From Terriglobus aquaticus (GTDB lineage Bacteria > Acidobacteriota > Terriglobia > Terriglobales > Acidobacteriaceae), in NCBI RefSeq assembly GCF_025685415.1, contig NZ_JAGSYB010000001.1, positions 2,914,001 to 2,978,000 on the forward strand: a stretch of 64,000 nucleotides of DNA, given 5' to 3'. Positions within the stretch are counted from its first letter, which is position 1. Each line of letters starts with the position of its first letter. The notes beneath the pieces are model-generated. The model was not told where the DNA came from. It searched no databases and saw nothing but the letters and a program-made list of their open reading frames with translations. Below are positions 52,810-60,178 of the stretch, one piece after another. The position numbers were made by a program, and so were the translations under genes.

Positions 52810-52920
52810 ACCGACTTGCCCCAGCACCGAAAGACGCCATCCCGCTTCATCGAGGAACACAAGCAGCCGCCGCGGTGTCACAGCTTGAGACGAAACTCTC
52901 GCGCAGGTAGTCCTATCCCT

Positions 52921-54096
52921 ATGCTTCGCTTGCGGCGCTTCTTTCTTGTTCCAGCTTCGGCGCTCCTCGCTGCCGCGGCTCTCCCATCCCACTCTGCGGT
53001 TGCGCAGACGCCGGCGAACTCTCCGGCCGCAACCACCGTCTCCATGCCGCCGGCACCGCTGTTGCCCGACAGCTTCGGACCGTGGCACGCGACCGGCACC
53101 GCCGATAACGCGCTCAACTTTGACCCTGCCGTCGCGAAGGAACTGATCGTTCAGCGCACCGACGCGAAGACCTACACGGCCGATGGCGCCACCGCAGTCA
53201 TCTCCGCCGTGCAGATGACCGACTCCACCGGTGCCTACAGCGGATGGACGCTGAAGCGCGCCGTAGCGACCGGCGAGCCCATGCGGCCCTGTGCCGGCGG
53301 CAACTCGCTGGGCGCGAATTGCGCCGTATCGGCCGGGCGCCTGCTCTTCTGGCAGGGCAACACGCTGGTGCTCATCGCGCCCTCGGGGACGCACGCCGTC
53401 TCTGCCGGTTCTTTCAGCGATCTGCTGACCTCGCTGCCCAAGCCGCTGGGCGCCAAGGGCGCCCCTCCGCTGCTGCCCACGCGCCTGCCCGCGACCGGCC
53501 TCCTGCCGGAAACGGAGCGGTACGCTGTTGGACCGGCGACCTACGCCGCCGAAGGTGGAACGCTGCCCGCAGATGTCCTGAACTTCTCCAAGAGCCCGGA
53601 GATCCTCACCGCGCGCTACACCGGCAGAGCCGGCAGCGGTCTGCTGACCTCCATCTTCTATCCCACGCCGACCATCGCGGGCGAAGCGCAGCATGCGCTG
53701 GAAAAGGCGATTGGGAATCGTGCACTTTCGCCCGGCATGCTCGCCGGTTCGCCCACCGTGCGGCGCTCCGGACCGATCGTCGCGCTTGTGACCGGCGACT
53801 TCACCAAGGCGCAGGCTGAGAAGCTGGCCGACGCTGTGAAGTACAACGCCGAGGTCACGTGGAACAAGCCGGAGGGCTACGCCGACCAGTTCACCATTAG
53901 CCGGACCGGCAACGTGGTCGTACAGATCATCATCCTGGTGCTCACCATCGTCGCCGCGGCAGCAGTGCTGGGCGTGGTCTTCGGTGGCGGTCGCGCGCTC
54001 ATCCGCAAGGCTCGCGGTAAGCCACTCTCGTCGCTGGAAGACGCGGAGATCATCAAGCTGGACCTTCGCGGAAGGCCCAGCAAGCTGCAGTCCTAA
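52921..54096 (+). CDS. Exported or membrane-anchored protein of unknown function, possibly DUF6599-like
   Basis: A 391-residue protein. Residues 1-29 are a signal peptide (PSHSAVAQ end). The periplasmic part has repeated segments such as LLPDSFGPWHATG and a two-Cys segment (RPCAGGNSLGANCAVS). A transmembrane helix lies near the C-terminus (VVVQIIILVLTIVAAAAVLG, about 340-360), followed by a short basic cytoplasmic tail. The overall layout recalls acidobacterial DUF6599 proteins, but I cannot confirm that. The frame is open from 52816; the ATG at 52921 starts the signal peptide. Confidence 0.7.
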   Translation: MLRLRRFFLVPASALLAAAALPSHSAVAQTPANSPAATTVSMPPAPLLPDSFGPWHATGTADNALNFDPAVAKELIVQRTDAKTYTADGATAVISAVQMTDSTGAYSGWTLKRAVATGEPMRPCAGGNSLGANCAVSAGRLLFWQGNTLVLIAPSGTHAVSAGSFSDLLTSLPKPLGAKGAPPLLPTRLPATGLLPETERYAVGPATYAAEGGTLPADVLNFSKSPEILTARYTGRAGSGLLTSIFYPTPTIAGEAQHALEKAIGNRALSPGMLAGSPTVRRSGPIVALVTGDFTKAQAEKLADAVKYNAEVTWNKPEGYADQFTISRTGNVVVQIIILVLTIVAAAAVLGVVFGGGRALIRKARGKPLSSLEDAEIIKLDLRGRPSKLQS

Positions 54097-54181
54097 GGCG
54101 AACAAAGAGCGTAGCCGCGTTGCGCCCAATTGCAACCAAAATGGCTCAACCGCTACGCAGTCAAGCACTTACGAAAAATGC

Positions 54182-54210
54182 TTGACTTGACCCTACCCGC
54201 ACCGTAGGAT
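54182..54210 (+). promoter_or_regulatory. Strong sigma-70-like promoter upstream of a putative small RNA
   Basis: TTGACT (54182-54187), a 17-base spacer and TAGGAT (54205-54210). This is the best-matched promoter in the window. Transcription would start near 54217. Confidence 0.5.
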
Positions 54211-54216
54211 TGCGCC

Positions 54217-54294
54217 AGAAAGTTCAGATGGCTTTGCCTCCGTCCGAACTATTCTCCCTGAAGAAAAAGCCGCCCTGTTGCCGGGCGGCTTTTT
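54217..54294 (+). ncRNA. Candidate small RNA of about 78 nt
   Basis: The segment runs from the predicted start of the 54182-54210 promoter to the T-run of the terminator at 54264-54294. It contains an internal fold: AGTTC (54221-54225) can pair with GAACT downstream, enclosing a GGC-TTT-GCC hairpin. No gene starts in the 300 bases between 54097 and the tRNA, so the promoter has no other evident product. A 51-codon open frame begins at ATG 54228 but runs through the terminator and lacks a ribosome-binding site. The class of RNA is unknown. Confidence 0.35.
54264..54294 (+). terminator. Strong Rho-independent terminator
   Basis: Twelve-base-pair stem AAAAAGCCGCCC with GGGCGGCTTTTT and a seven-base loop. 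It may end both the upstream unknown gene and the candidate small RNA. Confidence 0.85.
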
Positions 54295-54396
54295 CGCGCC
54301 CGGAATCGTGGTCGAGCTGCACGCGTGCATGGACGAGCGCCTGCACCGTCCAGAGCTCGGCCAAGCCGGTAGTTTTCCGGTAGAATGGCAAACGAG

Positions 54397-54472
54397 GCCG
54401 ACGTAGCTCAGTTGGTAGAGCAGCTGATTCGTAATCAGCAGGTCAACGGTTCAAGTCCGTTCGTCGGCTCCA
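54397..54472 (+). tRNA. tRNA-Thr (anticodon CGT)
   Basis: A complete cloverleaf. The acceptor stem is GCCGACG with CGTCGGC, and the D-arm is GCTC..GAGC. The anticodon stem GCTGA/TCAGC encloses TTCGTAA, giving anticodon CGT (reads ACG). The T-arm is AACGG-TTCAAGT-CCGTT. The discriminator T and CCA (54470-54472) are encoded. A TAGAAT box at 54381-54386 may be its -10. Confidence 0.97.
54444..54469 (+). repeat. tRNA-Thr 3' end, first copy of a 26-bp direct repeat
   Basis: These 26 bases (T-arm plus acceptor 3' strand) recur without change at 54498-54523. Confidence 0.9.
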
Positions 54473-54497
54473 CTTAGGCCAGATCCTCGCGCAGCAA

Positions 54498-54523
54498 CAA
54501 CGGTTCAAGTCCGTTCGTCGGCT
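54498..54523 (+). repeat. Duplicated tRNA-Thr 3' end, second copy of a 26-bp direct repeat
   Basis: A perfect copy of 54444-54469, 54 bases downstream, without the rest of a tRNA. Such 3' fragments are left where tyrosine-recombinase elements integrate into tRNA genes and are later lost. No integrase gene is nearby. Confidence 0.85.
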
Positions 54524-54814
54524 GTGCCGTCCTCCCCACGCACATCCTGCTCCTCCTCCCTTGCGGTTGACCTGCGCAGACCTTCTTTTCCCTCCTGCGT
54601 AACCCCTAATGCCTCACCCCAAAGCGGGCACCCGCAACAAAGTGCTGCCACGGCCGATTCCGGTCCGCGTTATCCACGCTTTTCTCGTTTTCCCTCGTTT
54701 CGCTCGCTTGAGTCCGCTGGCGCATGCACCGCATACTCGCATCAGCGGAGACGCATCCTATTGCGTATTCCAGCGCCGGCGCACCCATCCGTTGCGCTCT
54801 AAGGGAGGAGAACG
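54524..54814 (+). promoter_or_regulatory. Intergenic region with a possible promoter of the MerR/TPR gene
   Basis: In this AT-poorer gap the only signal I see is TTGAGT (54708-54713), 18 bases, CATACT (54732-54737). It would give a leader of about 70 nt for the gene at 54815. The stretch just after the tRNA repeat is pyrimidine-rich and holds no gene I can support. Confidence 0.3.
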
Positions 54815-55765
54815 ATGTCCGCAGACACCCTGACAGTCGGCTTCTCCTCGACGGATGCCGCGCGTATTCTGCGCATTCCGGTACAGCAGATCGCAGCCTG
54901 GCAGCGCGCCGGCCTGCTACGAAAGCCGGACGGCAGCTTCACCCTGCGCGATATGGGTGCCATGCGCCGCCTACGCTCCTTGCGCGGATCGCGCCCGGCC
55001 GGCCGGTCTGAGCGGCAATGGGCCGCGGCTCTGCGCAGTTGTCTTCGCGAAGAAGCCGAGCAGGAGGAAAGCCGTACCGTGCGCAGCGGTGCCCGCCTGG
55101 TGGTGCGGCACGGCGGCGCCCTGCTTGACCCGCTCACGCAGCAATTCGGCTTCGACTTCGAAGCCTGTTCCGCGACGGCCGCAGGCGCGCCCGAACTGGT
55201 GCGCATGCCCACCGTGGCGAACCCTTCCGCTGTGTCCGAAGCAGGGGCCGACCCTTTCAACCGCGCGCAGGACCTGTTTCAGCAGGCGGTGCTGCTGGAG
55301 GAGAGTGCGCTCACCGTGGCCGCGGCCGCCGACCTGTATCGCGAAGTGCTGGCCCTGTGGCCCGCGCACGCCCCGGCCAGCGTGAACCTAGGAACGCTGC
55401 TGTACAACCAGCAACGCTTCGCCGAAGCCGAGCAGTGCTACCGCAGGGCAGCCGCGATCGACCCGGACTACGCCCTCGCTTTCTTCGATCTGGGCAACGT
55501 GCTCGACGAGCTGCAGCGCCTGCCCGAGGCCATCGACGCCTACCTGCGCGCGATCCAACTGGCGCCGCAGTACGCCGACGCTCATTACAACCTGGCCCTG
55601 GCCTATGAGCGCACCGGCGAACGCCGCCGCGCCCTGCGCCACTGGATGCGGTACGTCCGCCTGGATCCGATCGGGCCGTGGGCCGCACACGCGCGCACCC
55701 AGGCCAGGAAAACTCTAAGCAGCGAGAAGCTGCGGGTAGTCAGCCGCTACGGCAGACGCGCCTAG
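54815..55765 (+). CDS. MerR-like helix-turn-helix protein fused to TPR repeats
   Basis: A 316-residue protein. Residues 8-58 match the MerR-type winged helix (FSSTDAARILRIPVQQIAAW, then GSFTLRDMGAMRRLRSLR). A variable linker follows, and about 150-290 are four tetratricopeptide-like repeats (SVNLGTLLYNQQRFAEAEQC, DLGNVLDELQRLPEAIDAYL, NLALAYERTGERRRALRHW). DNA-binding plus protein-interaction modules suggest a regulator that recruits or senses a partner. GGAGGAG five bases before the ATG fixes the start. It has no operon partner; metC-like ends close to it on the other strand. The target is unknown. Confidence 0.82.
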   Translation: MSADTLTVGFSSTDAARILRIPVQQIAAWQRAGLLRKPDGSFTLRDMGAMRRLRSLRGSRPAGRSERQWAAALRSCLREEAEQEESRTVRSGARLVVRHGGALLDPLTQQFGFDFEACSATAAGAPELVRMPTVANPSAVSEAGADPFNRAQDLFQQAVLLEESALTVAAAADLYREVLALWPAHAPASVNLGTLLYNQQRFAEAEQCYRRAAAIDPDYALAFFDLGNVLDELQRLPEAIDAYLRAIQLAPQYADAHYNLALAYERTGERRRALRHWMRYVRLDPIGPWAAHARTQARKTLSSEKLRVVSRYGRRA

Positions 55766-55801
55766 GCAACGACTCCGCACGTACCGTCGCTGTTCCGACA
55801 G

Positions 55802-56989
55802 TCAGCTCGCCCTTGAGCACACAGCTAGGGCTTGCTCCAGATCCTCGATCAGGTTCTCGATCGGCTCCAGGCCAACGTGGAAGCGGACGATGCAGCCGGT
55901 GCCATACCGCGGCCGATCCAGGCCCGGGTAGGCCATCACCAGGCTGACCGTTCCTCCCCAGCTCCAGCCGATCTTGAATCGTTGCAGCGCGTTGACGAAC
56001 CGCAAGACGTATTCCTGCGGCAGCTCGTCCCGAAACACCACCGAGAAGATGCTGGCCGATCCGCTGAAGTCTCGCTTCCAAAGGGCATGCCCTTCGCAGG
56101 TCGGCAGCGCCGGATGCAGCACACGTCCCACGGCCGGCTGTGTGGCCAGCCACTCCGCGATGCGCAACGCCGAGCGCTCCATCGCGTCCATCCGGATGGC
56201 GAGCGTCTCCAAACCCCGCAGCACCAGGCTGCAATCGTCGGGCGACGCCGTCAGACCGAGCGCGCGGTGCGTGTCGCCCACGCGCGTATACGCGCTCTCC
56301 TCCCGGACCGAGACCGACCCCAGTAGTACGTCGCCGTGCCCTCCGGCGTACTTGGTCAGCGCCTGCATGCTCACGTCCACGCCGTGTGCGAACGCGTCGA
56401 ATAAAACGCCGGCCGCATAGGTGTTGTCGAGCGCGACCGGCACGCCGGCGGCATGCGCTGCCGCAACAATGGCTGGGACGTCCTGCACTTCCATGGTGAT
56501 GGACCCGGGGCTCTCGCACCAAACCAGCGAAGTACTGCTCCGGATCAGCCCTGCGATGCCCGCCCCCAGCGACGGCTCATACACCTCCGCCTCGATACCG
56601 CAGCGCTGGAGAAGGCCAGCGGCCAGCTCCTTATTGGGGCCGTACGCATTGGAGGGAACCAGGACGTGGCTGCCCGTGCCGCAGAAAGCCAAATAGATAA
56701 GAGCAATTGCGGACTGGCCGCTTCCCACCAGAAAGGTTTGCCTCGCTCCTTCCAGGTCGGCGATACGCGCCGCCAGCTCCAGCGCCGTGGGCGTTCCATA
56801 GATGCCGTAGCTGTACTCGCCCTCCGCGTGATCGCGCCAGCCTTCGCGAATGTCCTGCTGCGAGGGAAAGACAACGGTCGATCCGCGATGGACGGGCACG
56901 GCGAGCGAACGGAACTCGCCCTGCTCCACGGCACGTGGCTGGCTCAACTTCGATCGCCAGTCTTGCTTATGTTCGAGATCCTTCGCCAC
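55802..56989 (-). CDS. Trans-sulfuration PLP enzyme (cystathionine beta-lyase-like)
   Basis: A 395-residue Cys/Met-metabolism PLP enzyme. PLP-binding Lys lies in ALTKYAGGHGDVLLG, and the family core SITMEVQDVPAIV and LDNTYAAGVLFDAF are present. The start is GTG at 56989 with GAGGAG just before it, right after the stop of the metB-like gene. The two are therefore coupled. The sequence is closest in pattern to MetC-like beta-lyases, but gamma-lyase or homocysteine-desulfhydrase activity cannot be excluded. The frame is open further upstream only by chance. Confidence 0.85.
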   Translation of the reverse strand: MAKDLEHKQDWRSKLSQPRAVEQGEFRSLAVPVHRGSTVVFPSQQDIREGWRDHAEGEYSYGIYGTPTALELAARIADLEGARQTFLVGSGQSAIALIYLAFCGTGSHVLVPSNAYGPNKELAAGLLQRCGIEAEVYEPSLGAGIAGLIRSSTSLVWCESPGSITMEVQDVPAIVAAAHAAGVPVALDNTYAAGVLFDAFAHGVDVSMQALTKYAGGHGDVLLGSVSVREESAYTRVGDTHRALGLTASPDDCSLVLRGLETLAIRMDAMERSALRIAEWLATQPAVGRVLHPALPTCEGHALWKRDFSGSASIFSVVFRDELPQEYVLRFVNALQRFKIGWSWGGTVSLVMAYPGLDRPRYGTGCIVRFHVGLEPIENLIEDLEQALAVCSRAS

Positions 56990-56997
56990 GGCACTCC

Positions 56998-58170
56998 TCA
57001 CGCAAACACGGTCTGGAACGCCTGCTCGAAGTCGGCGATCAGGTCCTTGGGCGATTCCAGACCCACCGACAGGCGGATGAGCCGGTCGGTAATGCCCAGC
57101 CGATCGCGTTCCGCTAGCGACAGATCGCAGTGGGACGCCGTCGCAGGGTGCGTGATCAAGGTTTCCACGCTGCCCAGGCTCTCCGCGCAGGTGCACAGCT
57201 TCAGTGCATCGACGAACTTCAGCGACAGCTCCGGCGATGCGTCCAGCTCGAACGACAGCATGCCTCCGAACGCCTTCTGCTGCTTCTTCGCCAGCTCGAT
57301 CTGCGGAAACGTCGGCAGCCCCGGATAGTTCACCTTCGCAATCCGCGGGTGCGCGGCAAGCCACTGCGCCACCTTCATGGCGTGCTCGCAATGCATGGCA
57401 AGTCGCGCCGGCAGCGTCTTCACGCCCTGCAGCGCAAGCCACGAGTCCATGGGCGCCTGGATACTTCCGATGATCTTCCGCACGTACAGCAAACGTTCCA
57501 TCAGCGCTTCATTGTGCGAGGCAAGCGATCCACCCAGCGTAGCGTTGTGGCCGTCGATGTACTTGGTCGTGGACAGCATGGAGATGTCCGCGCCGAGTGA
57601 AAGGCAGTCCTGCAGCAGGGGCGTCAGGAAGGTGTTATCCACCGCAAGCAGCAGGTTCTCCCGCGAATGCGCCAGGTCCGCCAGCGCACGCACATCCGAC
57701 AGGCGTAGCGTTGGATTCGCGGGAGTCTCGATGAACAGCAATCGCGTGTTCGGCCGAAAGGCCTGCTCCGTGGCCTCCACTGAGGCCGTATCCGCAAAGG
57801 TGTACTCCACTCCGAAGTGGGTCAGCACCTGGTGAAACAGGCGGGCAGTGCCGCCATAAATCACCTCAGAAAGTACGACGTGGTCCCCGGCATGCAACAG
57901 GCCCAGGCACAGCGTTGTGATGGCCGACATACCGGAGCGGAAGCACAGCGCCGTGCGCGTTCCCTCGATTGCGGCAATGGCCTGTTCCAGCGCATTCACG
58001 GTCGGGTTGGCGCCTCGGCTGTAGCCGTAGCCTTTGGTTACGCCCACGGTTTCGTGAATGTAGGTTGCCGTCTGATGGATGGGAAACAGGATCGAGTTCG
58101 ATTGACGTTCGTAGCTCCGGTTGGAATGAATCACGAGAGTCGATGGATCGAAGTCGGGTCGATCGGTCAC
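56998..58170 (-). CDS. metB: Cystathionine gamma-synthase-like trans-sulfuration enzyme
   Basis: A 390-residue PLP enzyme of methionine/cysteine metabolism. Features are the N-terminal PIHQTATY segment, the PLP-phosphate loop RSGMSAITT, the Asp of LAVDNTFLTP and PLP-Lys in LSTTKYIDGHN. The start is GTG at 58170 with AGGAG five bases before it. It heads a two-gene operon with the beta-lyase-like enzyme, giving a route between homoserine esters/cysteine and homocysteine. A short Cys-rich reading frame and a hairpin lie in its leader, suggesting attenuation. Confidence 0.88.
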   Translation of the reverse strand: MTDRPDFDPSTLVIHSNRSYERQSNSILFPIHQTATYIHETVGVTKGYGYSRGANPTVNALEQAIAAIEGTRTALCFRSGMSAITTLCLGLLHAGDHVVLSEVIYGGTARLFHQVLTHFGVEYTFADTASVEATEQAFRPNTRLLFIETPANPTLRLSDVRALADLAHSRENLLLAVDNTFLTPLLQDCLSLGADISMLSTTKYIDGHNATLGGSLASHNEALMERLLYVRKIIGSIQAPMDSWLALQGVKTLPARLAMHCEHAMKVAQWLAAHPRIAKVNYPGLPTFPQIELAKKQQKAFGGMLSFELDASPELSLKFVDALKLCTCAESLGSVETLITHPATASHCDLSLAERDRLGITDRLIRLSVGLESPKDLIADFEQAFQTVFA

Positions 58171-58184
58171 ACAATCTCCTATGG

Positions 58185-58200
58185 CGCGCTGCCCAGCGCG
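58185..58200 (-). promoter_or_regulatory. Hairpin next to the metB Shine-Dalgarno, with an alternative partner in the leader ORF
   Basis: In the RNA, CGCGCT-GGGC-AGCGCG forms a six-base-pair hairpin ending four bases before AGGAG (58180-58176). Its 5' arm can instead pair with AGCGCG at 58239-58234, inside the leader ORF. The two pairings exclude each other. Confidence 0.4.
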
Positions 58201-58218
58201 ACGAGCTGATCACGCCGC

Positions 58219-58314
58219 TTAGACTTCAGGGTACGCGCTATGCGTCGGCCTCGCACCACTGCGGACCTGTATGGCAGATGCACTCGGTTCGCAGCAGATG
58301 CAGCTCCGATGCAT
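58219..58314 (-). CDS. Cys-rich leader peptide (31 aa) upstream of metB
   Basis: A short frame encoding MHRSCICCEP and ending with PTHSAYPEV, 48 bases before the metB start. Three of its first eight residues are Cys. No other Cys follows. Such Cys-rich short frames act as cysteine-sensing attenuators upstream of sulfur-assimilation genes in actinobacteria. The ribosome-binding site is weak. The frame also extends upstream to 58419, but only the part from 58314 has the leader-peptide character. Translation is not proven. Confidence 0.5.
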   Translation of the reverse strand: MHRSCICCEPSASAIQVRSGARPTHSAYPEV

Positions 58315-58488
58315 TGACACCACATCCGCTCCGGCGTAGCCTCCACTCAATGCAGTCGTTTGCACACCTCTGTTGTTGCTCCCGTTAGATCTTCCACGGT
58401 CGAGCGAACGCATGTGCAAAGTTAGCTGTTTTCCCTTGTAGAGTCTCGCGCTCGGCCTGTCTTCCGTTTCGTCATGGAAAGGACTGGC

Positions 58489-58689
58489 ATGAAGAAAATC
58501 TCGTTCCTCACACGTCTGCGCTTCTCGTACACAGCATTCCTGCTGGACGCAGCACGCCTCGTTCTGCAGAAACGCCTCTCAGGCAACGTGCGCTCCACCG
58601 GCAACTTCCACGTGGCGCGACCCGCCCTGGCCCAAAGCAATGCCCGTGCGAACGCTCTGGAAGCAGTCCCGCTGAAGGCGGCTCGCTAA
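58489..58689 (+). CDS. Small basic protein of unknown function
   Basis: A 66-residue frame starting MKKISFLTRLRFSYTAFLL, with AAAGGA six bases before the ATG (58489). A second in-frame ATG is at 58474. The sequence is basic (pI high), with one hydrophobic stretch near the N-terminus and an Ala/Asn-rich end. No family is recognised. It lies alone between the metB leader and the CDP-alcohol phosphotransferase gene on the other strand, so it may be a real small gene; the ribosome-binding site is the main support. Confidence 0.4.
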   Translation: MKKISFLTRLRFSYTAFLLDAARLVLQKRLSGNVRSTGNFHVARPALAQSNARANALEAVPLKAAR

Positions 58690-58692
58690 CGG

Positions 58693-59301
58693 CTACTTGC
58701 CGGCCAACATAGCTCGGCGTAGTGCAAGTGCGCGCGGAATCGTCTTTACATCGTGCTGCCATTGCGGCAGGATGGCGGACATCGCCAGGCCTTCCACATC
58801 GCACAGGATTCCAAGAACCAGGGCGATGCCGAGCAAGAGCCCGCCCCTGCTGAAGGCAAAAACCAGGATCAGAGAGATCGCCATCACCAGGCCCCACGTC
58901 TTGGCTAGGTACGAGTGGTAGCTGGAACTCTTGCCGAACTTCCGCAAGTCCACCACGTAGCGCACACACTCCAGCGTGAGCAGGATGGCGAGCAGCGGCC
59001 ATTCACGCCGAACAACCGCCGCCTTGCGCAGCCACAGCGCAGCCAGCACACCCAGATAGAACACCGTATCCACCAGCGAATCCGCCACGCGGATCGCGGG
59101 AGTGTCGCAGCCCAGCCGGCGAGCGATCACACCGTCGTAAATATCCGAGAGGAGAGCGATCAGGACGCAGACCGAGAGAACAGCATCCGGCCGGCCGGAT
59201 GCCGCAGCCCACACGATGCCCGGCGCCAGAGCCAGCCGTAGAACGACCAAGGACCACGGCAGAGCCCGCAAAGATTGCCGGGGTGCTGTGGTCCTGTTCA
59301 A
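58693..59301 (-). CDS. CDP-alcohol phosphatidyltransferase family protein
   Basis: A roughly 200-residue membrane enzyme of phospholipid head-group transfer, with about five to six helices. The family motif D-x2-DG-x2-AR...D-x3-D is visible in SDIYDGVIARRLGCD and VADSLVDTVFY. The conserved Gly that normally precedes the second Asp pair is Ile here (AIRVAD), an oddity. The start is TTG at 59301 or a codon a little later; the infC stop is 15 bases upstream, so it is probably co-transcribed with infC. The alcohol substrate is unknown. Confidence 0.8.
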   Translation of the reverse strand: MNRTTAPRQSLRALPWSLVVLRLALAPGIVWAAASGRPDAVLSVCVLIALLSDIYDGVIARRLGCDTPAIRVADSLVDTVFYLGVLAALWLRKAAVVRREWPLLAILLTLECVRYVVDLRKFGKSSSYHSYLAKTWGLVMAISLILVFAFSRGGLLLGIALVLGILCDVEGLAMSAILPQWQHDVKTIPRALALRRAMLAGK

Positions 59302-59315
59302 GGCCGGGCTGAAAG

Positions 59316-59918
59316 TTACGCGTTCACGGGCTCTGCAGGTGCGGACTCGGCGGCCTGCTTCTTGGGCGCGGGCGCTTCCTGCTTCTTGCTTGGCGCCAGG
59401 ATGGCGTGCAGCGTGGTGCCTTCCATGCGCGGCATGAACTCGACCACGCCGGTCTGGCCAATGTCCATGATCAGGCGGTTGATGATCTTGTAGCCCAAGT
59501 CGCGGTGCGCCATCTGGCGGCCACGGAACCGCAGCGAAGCTTTGACCTTGTCACCCTCTGAGAGGAAGCGAACGGCCTGATTCTTCTTGGTCTGGTAATC
59601 GTGCTCATCCACCGTCACGGAGAACTTCACTTCCTTGATGGTGATGACCTTCTGCTTCTTGCGGGCGGCGCGTTCGGACTTGTCCTTCTCATAGAGGAAC
59701 TTGCCATAGTCCTGGATGCGGCACACCGGCGGAACGGCATTGGGTGAAATTTCAACCAGGTCCAGCGATCGCTCCCGTGCAATCTTCAACGCGTCAAACG
59801 GGGCCATGATCCCGAGCTGCTCGCCGTTGTCATCAATCACACGCACTTCGCGCGCGCGAATCTTTTCGTTGGTACGTATAAAGGACTTCTGGGAACGCTT
59901 GTCGTTGAACGGTGGAAT
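59316..59918 (-). CDS. infC: Translation initiation factor IF-3, AUU start codon
   Basis: A 200-residue IF-3. The conserved core is complete: VRVIDDNGEQLGI, LVEISPNAVPPVCRIQDYGKF, the linker RKKQKVITIKEVKF and the C-terminal RFRGRQMAHRDLGY. The C-terminus has an extra Ala/Pro/Lys tail. A GTG at 59846 would lose the conserved N-terminal KSFIRTNEKIRAREV. The true start is ATT at 59918, with GGAGG six bases before it and no ATG, GTG or TTG between the two. This matches the AUU start used by E. coli infC, where IF-3 represses its own translation. No rpmI-rplT follows. Confidence 0.93.
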   Translation of the reverse strand: MPPFNDKRSQKSFIRTNEKIRAREVRVIDDNGEQLGIMAPFDALKIARERSLDLVEISPNAVPPVCRIQDYGKFLYEKDKSERAARKKQKVITIKEVKFSVTVDEHDYQTKKNQAVRFLSEGDKVKASLRFRGRQMAHRDLGYKIINRLIMDIGQTGVVEFMPRMEGTTLHAILAPSKKQEAPAPKKQAAESAPAEPVNA

Positions 59919-59992
59919 AAGTCGCCTCCGCAGCTGCTCGCTCTTGATCTGCTCGTTCTATCGGATGCAGATTCTGCGGCGCTGCAATCTTT

Positions 59993-59998
59993 ATCATA
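59993..59998 (-). promoter_or_regulatory. -10 box of infC
   Basis: TATGAT on the minus strand would give a leader of about 68 nt before the ATT start. No convincing -35 is seen. Confidence 0.35.
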
Positions 59999-60178
59999 CA
60001 TCCGGGCACAACAAATTCGATGGCGTCGCGAGTCGCCCCTAAGCGCCAAACAGGCCGAATCCGCCCGGAATCGTGCCGCAGCCCCGGCGGAAGAGGAGTA
60101 TGCTGCTGTTGGCCCCAGCAGTGCTGCCACGTACCCGCGCAGGAAGACGCGGGCGTACCGGAGAGGATTTTTTCTTAG

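Noticed and set aside
52135-54168. 677-codon open frame on the minus strand opposite two exported proteins
   Set aside because: No start signal or domain. The plus-strand genes have signal peptides, and one has a membrane helix.
54228-54383. Short frame starting in the candidate small RNA
   Set aside because: It would be translated through the terminator hairpin and has no Shine-Dalgarno.
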